NCBI RefSeq assembly: GCF_000332335.1
Contig: NZ_KB235948.1
Coordinates: 5,304,871-5,368,870, forward strand
Origin: Kamptonema formosum PCC 10802
GTDB lineage: Bacteria; Cyanobacteriota; Cyanobacteriia; Cyanobacteriales; Oscillatoriaceae
Reading direction: 5' to 3'
Length of the DNA: 64,000 bases
Shown: positions 43,701 through 53,053 of the stretch, one piece after another
Position numbering within the stretch: the first letter of the stretch is position 1
How the letters are laid out: each line of letters opens with the position of its first letter
Made by a program: the position numbers and the translations under genes
Notes under the pieces: generated by a model
What the model saw: only the letters and a program-made list of their open reading frames with translations
Told to the model about the DNA's origin: nothing
The model's database searches: none

Positions 43701-45395
43701 CTAGAGAATTCGGAATACAGATTCTACCGTTGATTTGAGAGACTTCTGCGCATCCTTCAGCGTCTGGGCAATGGGCTGCTGCGCGTGCAAGAAAACGCGA
43801 GCGCAGTTGCGTCCCGGCATTCCGGAAATCGAACCGCCCGGATGGGTTCCCGCGCCGGTGAGGAACAGACCCTCAATGGGGGTTTTGTAATTAGCCAACT
43901 CCGGCAGAGGGCGCAAGAAAATCATCTGCTCGAGCGTCATGTCGATGTGGTAGTGGTTTCCCTTGAAAGAACCCAGACGCGCTGACAGTTCAGCTGGGCT
44001 TTCCACGCGGCGGGCTATTATAGCGTTCTTGATATTCGGCGCATATTCTGCCAGCTTGTCAATACAGCGATCTGCAACTTTGTTCTTCAATTCATCCGTC
44101 CAGCCGGTGCCATTCAGCCCAGTCCCCTCCGCACCGGCAACCTCATAGGGCGCAAAAAACTCAATCCAGAGCGTGTGCTTGCCCTGGGGAGCCATCGAAG
44201 AATCGAGCGCAGTCGGCATCACCACATACATCGAAGGGTCAGAATCTGGAATCTTCCCCAAAATAGGCTCAGAGTGAGCCAGTTCAATTTGCCTCACCGA
44301 ATCCGCAATCAGAACAGAACCGATCAGGTACTTATCCTGATGGTTGTGGTGCGGGAAGCGCAGCGGTTCAGAAAGCGCCAAATCTATCTTCAGGAGGCTG
44401 TCATTATTGTTGACAATCCGGCGCTCGAGCCGCTCTCGCAAATCCGGATCGGCGGCGTCGGCATCGCTGGCGTCCATCAAGTGCAAAAACAGCCGTTTGG
44501 CGTCAATATTAGAGATAACGCCCCGCGTCGCCCGGTATTCCGTGCCGCCCCTGACCCGCACGCCGGCAGCTCGCCCGTCATCCACCAAGACTTTCTCAAC
44601 CGTTTGCTCAGTGAGGACCGCACCGCCCGAGCTTTGCACCAAATTGAGCAGCGCCTCAGTCAGCGCGCCGGTGCCGCCTCGGGGTCTGGCCATACCCGGA
44701 TTGTGGCGCATCGCCATCATAATCGCACCAATTGCCAGGTTTTTTTGCGAGGGAGGCGCACCGAGTTCTGACGCCAGTCTGGCGAGTGGCGCTTTGATAA
44801 ACTCCTCATCAAACCACTCGCTGAGCAGATCCTCAGCGCTGGTGAGCATCGTGCGGAAAAAGTCCAGCGTCTTGTCGGGGGAACCGATGACCGAGAATAA
44901 ATCTTTCAGCTTTTTAATGTCGTAGTTGCCAGCGATATCTACCACTGATTTTGGCGGCGCGTTGAACATGGGAATCATAGCGCCAATCGCCCGCTGCCAG
45001 AAATCCGTGTATTCGCGGTATTTGCGGGCGTCGCGCTCGCTGTAGCGGGCAATTTCGGCACAAGTCGCCTCAACAGAGCGGTGAGCTAAAAAGTATTTGC
45101 CATCCGGATGCGGGCAAAACACCACAGGATCGCAGTACAGATATTCCAATCCGTACTTGGTCAGCTCTAATTCCTCCACCACCGGCCCCAAGTGTATAAA
45201 TTCGTGGTCAATAGCGCAGAGGTTGAACTTAAAACCGGGTGCTTCCTCAGGCATAGCTTCCTCGGTGGTTGCCGCACCCCCGGGGACAGAACGCTTTTCC
45301 AGCAGCAGCACGCTGTACCCAGCTTTGAGCAGGTAAGCGGCACACACGAGCCCGTTGTGACCGGCTCCTATGATAATAGCGTCATACGTTTGCAT
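43701..45395 (-). CDS. CrtO-like carotenoid ketolase/oxidase (phytoene desaturase superfamily)
   Basis: 564 residues. N-terminal FAD-binding motif YDAIIIGAGHNGLVCAAYLLKAGYSVLLLEKRSVPGG, ARPRGGTGALTEALL, and the C-terminal LFLTGAGTHPGGSISGMPGRNCARVFL motif shared by CrtO and CrtISO-type enzymes. In cyanobacteria CrtO adds a keto group to beta-carotene to give echinenone. The length (about 540-560 in known CrtO) fits. I cannot exclude a related NAD(P)/FAD oxidoreductase. ATG 45395 preferred because the family starts at MQTYDAIIIG. Confidence 0.8.
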   Translation of the reverse strand: MQTYDAIIIGAGHNGLVCAAYLLKAGYSVLLLEKRSVPGGAATTEEAMPEEAPGFKFNLCAIDHEFIHLGPVVEELELTKYGLEYLYCDPVVFCPHPDGKYFLAHRSVEATCAEIARYSERDARKYREYTDFWQRAIGAMIPMFNAPPKSVVDIAGNYDIKKLKDLFSVIGSPDKTLDFFRTMLTSAEDLLSEWFDEEFIKAPLARLASELGAPPSQKNLAIGAIMMAMRHNPGMARPRGGTGALTEALLNLVQSSGGAVLTEQTVEKVLVDDGRAAGVRVRGGTEYRATRGVISNIDAKRLFLHLMDASDADAADPDLRERLERRIVNNNDSLLKIDLALSEPLRFPHHNHQDKYLIGSVLIADSVRQIELAHSEPILGKIPDSDPSMYVVMPTALDSSMAPQGKHTLWIEFFAPYEVAGAEGTGLNGTGWTDELKNKVADRCIDKLAEYAPNIKNAIIARRVESPAELSARLGSFKGNHYHIDMTLEQMIFLRPLPELANYKTPIEGLFLTGAGTHPGGSISGMPGRNCARVFLHAQQPIAQTLKDAQKSLKSTVESVFRIL

Positions 45396-45551
45396 GGCAT
45401 CAGGCTCCAAGGATGGGAGATGATTGCTCCCATCTTACAAAAGTTAACAATTTTAGATATCTGCCACGCGACAGAGATAGCTTCTGGCGGAAGCAACCTG
45501 AGAGTGACAGAAGGAAGAGATGCGGGGAGCCATTTCTTTCAGGAAATTCTA

Positions 45552-46877
45552 ATGAAACTAGATTTGCGGAGATTTTACAAAGCATGCAACCCCAGCCAGA
45601 GCCTGCTCCAGAAAAACGATCCTGAGAACCCTTACTATATCGATTTTTCCCCGGTGCGAGGTCGCCAGCTGGTTGAGGAATTGAAGGGAACCATCACGCA
45701 GGCATCACCGGATGAACCAACCTGCCAGCTGTTTGCCGCACCTGCCGGTTCCGGAAAGTCCATAGAACTGACCCGACTGAAGGCGGAGTTGGAGGAGCGG
45801 GGATTTCACGTGGTTTATTGCAAGGCGACGCGGTATTTGAATCTGGGGGATGTGGATCTCAGTGATATTTTGCTGATGGTTGCCCGTCAGGTGAGCGAAA
45901 GCCTCAACAAGATAAAAAGCGACCTGGAAGCCGGCGAAATGGGAGCGCTGCTGAAAAACCAGACAGAGCAGTTGCTGCCGCACACCGGCGCTGAGGGGGC
46001 TGTCGGATCTTCGCTATTTGGCGGAAGTGGTAAAATTGCTCCTAGAAGCAAAGATACTTTGGATCTTGTTTGGCGGTTGAGGATGTACTTGGAACCTCGC
46101 ACCAATTCGATTTTGAAAAGCATCAACCAAGAACTGCTGGAACCGGCAGCGGTGGAGTTGAAGCGACTGGGCAAAAAAGGACTGGTGACGATCGTAGATG
46201 ACCTGGACAGAGTGGAGAACCGACGCCTGCCAAACGGACGCCTCCAGCCAGAATATCTTTTTGTCGATCGTGGGGAGCAGTTGCGCAAACTAAACTGCCA
46301 CGTCGTTTACACCGTTCCCCTGACATTGGTTTACTCGAATGAGTTGGGAAAACTCACCGGCAAATTTGGTGCCGAGCCCCAGGTATTGCCAATGGTGCCG
46401 GTGCGCCGGCGAGATGGCACGCACTGCGAAGAGGGAATGGCGCTGCTGCGACAAGCGGTGCTAGTGAGAGCTTTTCCTGAGGCTCCCCCAGAGCAGCGGC
46501 TGAGTTTAATTACAGAGGTGTTTGACAGTCCTGAAACCCTAGACCGGCTCTGCCGGATTAGTGGCGGTTATGTCCGCTACTTGCTGGGGCTAATCTATCG
46601 CTGTCTCCAGAAAGAAAATCCACCCATCCCGCGTCAGTGCCTGGAAACTGTGATTCGGGAGCGCTGCCATGAGCTGGCGCGAGCTATTGACGATGAGCAG
46701 TGGGAGTTACTGCGTCAAATCGCCGCCGACAAAACGGTCAGCAACGAGACAGAATATCAAATCTTGCTGCGCAATATGCGCGTGTTTGAATACCGGGACG
46801 AGCGAGGGCGCTGGTTTGATGTCAATCCTATTTTGGCAGAATCTCACAAATTTAAAACTGCCCCCGGTCAATACTGA
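45552..46877 (+). CDS. P-loop ATPase of unknown role
   Basis: 441 residues from MKLDLRRFYKACNPSQSL, with AGGAA upstream. Walker A APAGSGKS (63-70), Walker B GLVTIVDDLDRVE (about 208-220), and a C-terminal helical part with winged-helix-like character (EYQILLRNMRVFEYRDERG). The DDLDR box resembles KAP/STAND-type P-loop NTPases. No transmembrane segment. A relic of a second copy lies just downstream (47016-47111), and the next genes are pseudokinase-like, so a signalling role is possible but not shown. Confidence 0.8.
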   Translation: MKLDLRRFYKACNPSQSLLQKNDPENPYYIDFSPVRGRQLVEELKGTITQASPDEPTCQLFAAPAGSGKSIELTRLKAELEERGFHVVYCKATRYLNLGDVDLSDILLMVARQVSESLNKIKSDLEAGEMGALLKNQTEQLLPHTGAEGAVGSSLFGGSGKIAPRSKDTLDLVWRLRMYLEPRTNSILKSINQELLEPAAVELKRLGKKGLVTIVDDLDRVENRRLPNGRLQPEYLFVDRGEQLRKLNCHVVYTVPLTLVYSNELGKLTGKFGAEPQVLPMVPVRRRDGTHCEEGMALLRQAVLVRAFPEAPPEQRLSLITEVFDSPETLDRLCRISGGYVRYLLGLIYRCLQKENPPIPRQCLETVIRERCHELARAIDDEQWELLRQIAADKTVSNETEYQILLRNMRVFEYRDERGRWFDVNPILAESHKFKTAPGQY

Positions 46878-47015
46878 TACATCTAATTTAGATAGTGAAA
46901 TATCGTCCCGCTTTCCGCTAGCGAACTTACCTGGAGACATTTAAAGCAATTTAATAGTATATGAGCTAGATATCAAGCTATTTTCTCCAGCTAAATTGCA
47001 ATCACAGGCTAATTG

Positions 47016-47111
47016 AGTGAGATTTTTTAGGCGTGCGATCCCAAGCTGGCGCGAAGTTTAGAGAATCCCGACGCCCTGTAGTGTATCGATTTGCTGCCGG
47101 TGCGGGGACAG
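47016..47111 (+). pseudogene. Relic of a second P-loop ATPase gene
   Basis: Reads ACDPKLARSLENPDAL, TAG, CIDLLPVRGQ. This aligns with ACNPSQSLLQKNDPENPYYIDFSPVRGRQ of the intact gene. One TAG (47079-47081) replaces a Tyr and an earlier TAG (47028-47030) replaces the Lys before ACDP. Nothing further of the gene remains. Confidence 0.7.
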
Positions 47112-47313
47112 CCACCTCCGCCCTTGGACCGGCCACTGGGTTTACAGTCCCAATATCCGATCGCTTCTGGCCAAACTAACCGCAAGGGCGGAACTGAAAA
47201 CTGGGCACAGGGCAGCAAAACCAGTGCCCCATGCCCGATGCCCCATGCCTTGCGCCCTGTGCCCTGCGCCCGAGGCTCGATGTCCACTGCCAGAGTCACT
47301 TCCCGCCCTCACA

Positions 47314-49506
47314 TCAGACCATTAAGATAACAGGCAGAATCTTAAATTCTTCCTGAAATTCTTCTACTTCTGGGTCAGGCGGGGTGAGACTTGGCGCACT
47401 GCTCACCGTGCAGGTGTTTGGAGAAACCGCCGGAACGCCGGCACTGCTGCTGAACAGATCCGGTGCCGGTGTGGCCGCTGTCAGATGGGGCTGTTGCCGG
47501 AGGTCAACGTGCCTGTCATCCGCAGAGATCGCCGCAGGGACAGCGCTCTTAATTTGAGTCTGGTTTCGCAGCTGGTTGGTATACTCAACCCGCTTGGATT
47601 TCGCCTTGATGTAGGCGGTTGTCCCTTCCGGAATCTGTTGCAGCAATTTCAGGGCAGCGGCAAAATTGCCGGCATTCGCCTGGCTGTAGGCTTGTTGCAA
47701 CAATTGGTCAGCACTGACGCGCCGCTTTTGGGTGTAGTCAACTAGCTTGGCTTGCCCCTGCTCGTAAGCTGAAGTCCCCTTGGGAATCTTTTTGATCAAC
47801 CTGATCGCGCCGGCAAAATCTTTCCCGGCGGCCCTCTTAGAGGCCGTTTGCAAAAGTTGACTAGCGTTCGCCTCCATCTTGAGGTGGCGCTTTTTGCTGT
47901 ACTCAGCAATTTTGGCTTCCACCTTGGGATAGTCTGGCACTCCTTTGGGGATATTTTGGAGAACCCTCAGGCCCAGGCTAAAATCTCCCCTCGCGACCTC
48001 GTAGCTAGCTTGTTTCAGGGATTTCTGGACTTCCCCCTTGCTTTTGGGTGCCGCTTTTCGGATAAATGGATCTATCTTCTTCTGCCAGTAAGAAATTTTC
48101 GGAACCCGCTCAGCTTCGTTAAAGACATCCAGCCACCGGCTCTCCTTAAAAGCTTTTTCAACCACCTTGACTCGCTCGCCGGCTTGCAGCCAGTTCCGCT
48201 GCCACTCCTTGATAGAGTCGCGAGCGTCATAATAGGCAGAACTGTATGTGGGAACTGATTTGGCCAGAGCGACTGCTTGCTGGTAGTTTCCCTCCTGATA
48301 TTGTTCTTTGGCCAGCACAAACGTATCTTTCCCCGGATCTAGGGGAGGAGCCAGCACCAGATTGTACATTGCAAACGCTACAGCCGCAGCATTGCCGGCC
48401 ATACCGATGACAATTCCAATCAGTGCCACCACTCGGCTGAGGGATCTCGAAGCACTGGGGCGATCTGTCTGAGACAGGGCCGGTGCTGCCTCCTCAGCGC
48501 TGGGCGCTTCTGCTGAACTGCTCAGTAAAGGTAAGAGTTCGAGTTCTGCCGGTTCTAACTCCGGACTGCCCTGGGGCTGCACTTCCGGGCTGCCGGACTG
48601 GTGAGTCTCTTGACTGGCCGCAGGGTGTCCGGCGCTGACCTGCAGAAAAGTCGATTCCTCGGTACCCGCAAGCTCTTCGAGGGCTTGCAGAACCTCAGTT
48701 GCAGATTGGGAGTGATTTGTGTCATATTGATGCACCATATTATTGAGTATAGCAACCAGCCGAGCACTGGCGGAGGCCGGCACGAGCTGCTCCCAACGGT
48801 TTTTTTCCAGTTCTGCTGTTAATTGATCGGCACTGAGCGCCGTCAGCGCTTGCATGCCAATCAGGGACAGCGCCCAAATATCACCCTCCGGACTGGGCCT
48901 GCCCCCAACTGGCTGGCTGGCACCAGTTGAAGGGGTGGGCGCGCCCAAAATGTCGGTGGCACAGTCAAAAGATTCTCCGGACTCCAGAGTCTCTGTCCCG
49001 ACGCTGCCAAAGTCAATCACAACTAAGCTGCCGTCACAGGTGCGCCGGATGATTTTGTCCGGCTTGAGATGGCCGTGAACTGCCCCCTGCTGGTGAGCCA
49101 ATTCCAGAATCTTCAAAACTTTTCGCAGCAGATGGACAACCCGCTCTTCTGTCCAGGGTTTGCCAGGAATCAGTTCCGCACTTAGCGGAGTTCCTTCCAT
49201 CAATTCTCGCCCCTGGTACGCTTGGTACTTATCAAAACAGGCTAGCATCTTGGGAATCTCCTCCCGGTCGCTCAGTGTTGTCACAGTTTCTGTTTCGCTG
49301 GTGAGCTTACGCCTAGCTGTTTGCAAGCTGCCAGAAGCTCTATCAGGAAGCTTCTGCAGTTTAACAAGGCTCTCGGGATCGCCGGGAACCTGTGTGTCCA
49401 AGGCTAGGCTCGTTCTGCCCGGGTTCGCGGCGCTTATAACCCGGACAATTTTGTAAAGTCCGTCCAGTAACGTCCCGAATGGAGAATTCGACATGAATTT
49501 CGACAT
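47314..49506 (-). CDS. Membrane pseudokinase with repeat domain
   Basis: 730 residues. Kinase-like domain (about 15-275): K49, DFG at 165-167, but the catalytic loop is HGHLKPDK (144-151) instead of HRDLKPEN, so both the catalytic Asp and the metal-binding Asn are lost. A Ser/Pro/Glu-rich linker follows, then one membrane segment (about 350-375). The extracytoplasmic part has repeats of the type QLLQTASKRAAGKDFAGAIRLIKKIPKG, TPR-like. I chose the start at 49506 because the paralogue at 52434 starts in the same context (GGTTGTATG, M-x-KF). Probably a scaffold or sensor rather than an active kinase. Confidence 0.8.
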   Translation of the reverse strand: MSKFMSNSPFGTLLDGLYKIVRVISAANPGRTSLALDTQVPGDPESLVKLQKLPDRASGSLQTARRKLTSETETVTTLSDREEIPKMLACFDKYQAYQGRELMEGTPLSAELIPGKPWTEERVVHLLRKVLKILELAHQQGAVHGHLKPDKIIRRTCDGSLVVIDFGSVGTETLESGESFDCATDILGAPTPSTGASQPVGGRPSPEGDIWALSLIGMQALTALSADQLTAELEKNRWEQLVPASASARLVAILNNMVHQYDTNHSQSATEVLQALEELAGTEESTFLQVSAGHPAASQETHQSGSPEVQPQGSPELEPAELELLPLLSSSAEAPSAEEAAPALSQTDRPSASRSLSRVVALIGIVIGMAGNAAAVAFAMYNLVLAPPLDPGKDTFVLAKEQYQEGNYQQAVALAKSVPTYSSAYYDARDSIKEWQRNWLQAGERVKVVEKAFKESRWLDVFNEAERVPKISYWQKKIDPFIRKAAPKSKGEVQKSLKQASYEVARGDFSLGLRVLQNIPKGVPDYPKVEAKIAEYSKKRHLKMEANASQLLQTASKRAAGKDFAGAIRLIKKIPKGTSAYEQGQAKLVDYTQKRRVSADQLLQQAYSQANAGNFAAALKLLQQIPEGTTAYIKAKSKRVEYTNQLRNQTQIKSAVPAAISADDRHVDLRQQPHLTAATPAPDLFSSSAGVPAVSPNTCTVSSAPSLTPPDPEVEEFQEEFKILPVILMV

Positions 49507-51261
49507 ACAACCACTTCCCACACCAGATCATCTGAAAATCCCGCACTTTAATTTCTGCACGCGCTTGCCCTCCGCCAACAAATGAACTACCACGGCGTCG
49601 CGATAAAAACGGAGCGGGGCGGGGCGCTCTGTCTCGCGCGCACTGTGATTCAATCAAAGGATTTCCCTTTACAAACTTAGGGGCCTAGACTTTTAATCTC
49701 TGCTTTTTAAGACGCTTCCCTTAAAAGTCTTGAATCAAATTCACTCTTCCATTATAAAGGCAGTCTCTCAATCCTGGCAACTAAAAGTTAGGGCGTTACG
49801 CCACCGAAAGTGCTGGCAGGTAAACCCTTTTAATTGCCCGCACTAGCCTGAAACTGTTCGGCAGGACTGACTCGAACCCAGGTTAGATGAATTCAAAAAT
49901 TCCGCTTTCTGCTGTCCCCTCGAGCCGGCCAGCGCCCGCGAATGTCAGGCCCATTGGGCTCGCCTTGCGCCTGACCAACAGGGACTCAAGCGTAGCAATT
50001 GGCACCGCTAATGTGAGTGAGGCTGCTGTCTCGTGCTTAGCGCAAACTTTTCCTTGAACAATTTCCCCCATAAGTCGCTGGCGTTGCGGCGGTTAACGTG
50101 ATGCCCCTCTTGTTGCAGGTTTTGGCCATCCGGTCGTCCTTGAGAAAACTCTGGGATTTGGCGCTCCCCGGCTGTCCCGACAGGGGTGTAGGGCTGACCC
50201 CATGCGGGGCTACACCCTTATTTCTACCATTTTGGATATCGAGTTGACTAGAGGGTTAACTTAAATGTGGGGCAAAGCCCTATCCCGACAGGACAGGCGT
50301 GCACCTTCAGCCCGAGGGCGTCAAGCGGTCAGCTCTCATGCCGGCAGGAGGGGGGTTGCATTCGCTCCTCCCGGGATCGACTCCCGCCGGCAAGACAAGC
50401 TAATGGGCGAAAAACTGCTGGCTAATAGTAAGGGACAGAGATTTTTTCGCCGGCAGTCCTCAGGCTGAGAAACGCCAGTTGCTCACACTTAACTAACCCA
50501 GGACTTTCCCTATCTTTCAGCCCACCACTTCTTTTTCCGGAACGGGAATAATGCTATGATATTCGGTTAATTACTTACACTATAATTCGGTGTCAGGTGT
50601 TAGGTGAAAGAGTGGGGGCTTCGGTGTAGCGCCAAGTGGGGTGTCCCTCTCCCCCTAAACCACCCCCGAACTCCCAGACCTTCCTGAAACCTAAAACCTG
50701 CCCCCTCTTTTTTAATAAAAAGTAATCCAACACAATTGATATAATGGGGTGTGAGTGAAGCGCCTGATTTGTCTGAAAAAATATAATCTCTCTCAATTTT
50801 TATAGCAGCAGTCATATTGGTTAGAACAATAGAAGCTTCGGGAGCTCTGGAGCAAGGGAGGCCGGAATGTAGGTTTCCTAAATGCTTACTGCTATATAGA
50901 CGTAGGGCAGGCGGGACGCCCCCCTGAAGGTCTAATATTCTAACCTAAGTGCATACTGCTATATCCCATCAAAAATTGAAAACTTCTCTCTCAGGTTCTT
51001 GTCTTGGCGCTCATTCACGGCGGCAGTTTATAAAAAAAAATGCCGCTCAATTGTACCCGCAATCGGGGAAATATTAATAGCAAAAAACAGACTCTATCGG
51101 TGAAAGAAAAAAGCTGACACGACTCCAATGGGGAGAGCTATTCATGCCAGCCTTTGAAAGCTCCCTCTACACCTCACAAGAGAGAGGGAAGTTCCCGCGC
51201 CCCACCCAGATGTGGGGAGCGCAAATGCGAAAGTCCTCTTCGCAGGAAAACGCAACCTGAG
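49507..51261. other. Long gene-poor region
   Basis: About 1.75 kb without a supported gene. It contains MITE copy E (50801-50963) and short G+C-rich palindromes (for example around 50160-50200, 50330-50400). An A+T-rich stretch at 50540-50600 may carry a promoter. Confidence 0.55.
50801..50963. mobile_element. MITE family 1, copy E
   Basis: 163 bases including TA on both sides, inverted orientation relative to copy A. Begins TAGCAGCAGTCATATTGG and ends AAGTGCATACTGCTA. Confidence 0.88.
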
Positions 51262-52434
51262 TTAAGACCGAGACTCCTCGCCGCCGGCAGCCGGAGAAAC
51301 AGTCTGGGACATACCGGCACGGCTGCTAATTTCCACAAGGGTAGAGGGTGCCGGCTGCGGATCGGGCGTCCCGGTTGAGGCAGCACTCCCAGCCGCCGGC
51401 ACTGCCGGTGCGGCCAATTCCTGTCCAGCCTTCAGGCGCTGCTTTTCTTTATACTCAACCAGCTTGCCTTGAACCTTAGTGTAGACTGCAGTTTCCTTGG
51501 GAATCTTTTGCAGATAGCTCACAGCGCCGGCAAAATCTTTCACCTCCGCCCGGCTGTAAGCGGTTTGCAACAGTTGCTGAGCTTCTCCCTCAAGCTGGAG
51601 GCGCTGTTTTTCCCCGTACTCAACAATCTTCAAGCGAGCGACTTTATGGGCGGACGTACCTTCAGGAATCTGTTTCAGAGAATCCAGCGCCCCGGCAAAA
51701 TCTTTGCTGGAAGCCCGGTTGTAGGCTTGTTGCAACACTTGCTGAGCTTCCGCCTCGATTGCCGGCCCGGCTTCTTTTGCTTGATGCTGCTCTAGCGCCG
51801 TACTGGCAATGTCGGTGTGCTGAGCGGATGTGGAAAACTGGAGCAAATAGCCTCCCACCGCTATCGCCAGCAGATTAATTGCAACCCCGACGCTAATTGC
51901 AGTCCGCGCCGATGGCTCAGGGGAGAGATCAGCCGGAATTTGAGGTGGCTGCGAGCGCTGGGAAATGCATTCAGGAGTGTTCGCCACCTCAATGCCATCC
52001 TTCGCTGTCTGGTGCGGGACAGCGCTTTGGCCGCACCCAGCCTCTGTGGGGACATCGCCTGCTTCCCCTTTCAAGCTCACGATTGCCCGCAAAAAGCTCA
52101 AGCGCCCCTGTCCGTCATCCTTCAGGTGGTGAACCACTAGCCGGTCGCCGGTCTTTTCTTGGCGATTCCATAACAATACACTCGGATTGCAGTCTGTTTC
52201 CGATGGGGTAAAGTTCTGCTGCGCCGGCACCCCCCCGACTGCGCCCATCACCACCGAAGCGCTGATTTGCCTTTGCTGATTCAACTGAGAAGTCTGGGCG
52301 TCTGGCTCAACTCCCAGGTCCATCACAACTAACCGGCTATCCGGCTGGGCACTGTACTCGACAGCTCTGTCGCCCCACAGCACATGCCTTAACCTTGGGT
52401 CAGTTGGCTCACTCTTCGACACGAATTTCGGCAT
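51262..52434 (-). CDS. Membrane repeat protein with eroded kinase domain
   Basis: 390 residues, paralogue of the pseudokinase at 47314. The N-terminus MPKFVSK matches the paralogue's MSKFMSN. The kinase domain has shrunk to a remnant around SRLVVMDLGVEPDAQ, corresponding to GSLVVIDFGSVGTE. One membrane segment (about 180-200) and three repeats (QVLQQAYNRASSKDFAGALDSLKQIPEG and similar) follow. It may retain the extracytoplasmic function only. Ends with a Pro/Ala/Ser tail. Confidence 0.75.
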   Translation of the reverse strand: MPKFVSKSEPTDPRLRHVLWGDRAVEYSAQPDSRLVVMDLGVEPDAQTSQLNQQRQISASVVMGAVGGVPAQQNFTPSETDCNPSVLLWNRQEKTGDRLVVHHLKDDGQGRLSFLRAIVSLKGEAGDVPTEAGCGQSAVPHQTAKDGIEVANTPECISQRSQPPQIPADLSPEPSARTAISVGVAINLLAIAVGGYLLQFSTSAQHTDIASTALEQHQAKEAGPAIEAEAQQVLQQAYNRASSKDFAGALDSLKQIPEGTSAHKVARLKIVEYGEKQRLQLEGEAQQLLQTAYSRAEVKDFAGAVSYLQKIPKETAVYTKVQGKLVEYKEKQRLKAGQELAAPAVPAAGSAASTGTPDPQPAPSTLVEISSRAGMSQTVSPAAGGEESRS

Positions 52435-53053
52435 ACAACCTCTTTCGAGATAGATCCACGGTATTCCCCGCCTGTCTTGTTAGAAGGCGGGCGATACGTT
52501 CTAACATAACCTCAGGGACAGCAAAGCCAGGACATCCAGGCCAGACTTTGCTGGAGCGAGAAGCCGCTGCCAGTGCCCGGAAATCCCTGCATTTGCCGCA
52601 TCAGAAGCCTCAAAATGGCAAGCTAATGTGAAAATTTTCACTCTGGCTACCTTGTTTCAGGAACAAGTTTCTCCATCGCCGGCTGCCGGTGAAACCGGCG
52701 GTCAATTTTATAATTTTCGCTTGATTACTTTTTCTTTTGCTGCGGGCGTTCCCAGTAGCGTTCCGCTTTGCGGAACGCACCCTACAATATCCTCCCTCGG
52801 AAAGGGAGTCTGGAGGCTCTGTCTTCTTCCCTTCCCTTGAAACGAGGCAGAGCCTCCAAAGGGGCGTTCCCAGGCTCCGCCTGGGAACGAGAACAGTATT
52901 CAACCGGAAGTGATATTATTTGCCGCGCCGCCGGCGGAAGTGTTGATGCCGCAGGGCGGCCTATTAACATAGTAATCAAACGTAAATTACAAAAAGAAAC
53001 AAAAGGGCTACCCGCTGCTGAATTCCCCCTCCAGGTAGCCTTTGATACCAGAG
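52435..53053. other. Intergenic region with REP and GTTCCGC palindromes
   Basis: No gene supported. It holds a GCGTTCCGCTTTGCGGAACGC palindrome near 52755-52780 and a REP unit at 52840-52892. Confidence 0.5.
52840..52892. repeat. REP palindrome
   Basis: GAGGCAGAGCCTCC followed by GCGTTCCCAGGCTCCGCC / TGGGAACGAG, same type as the units around the RAYT gene. Confidence 0.8.

Noticed and set aside
49820-49900. GGTTCGAGTC on the minus strand, tRNA-like T-loop
   Set aside because: The flanking bases do not form a T-stem or acceptor stem; no tRNA cloverleaf can be built.
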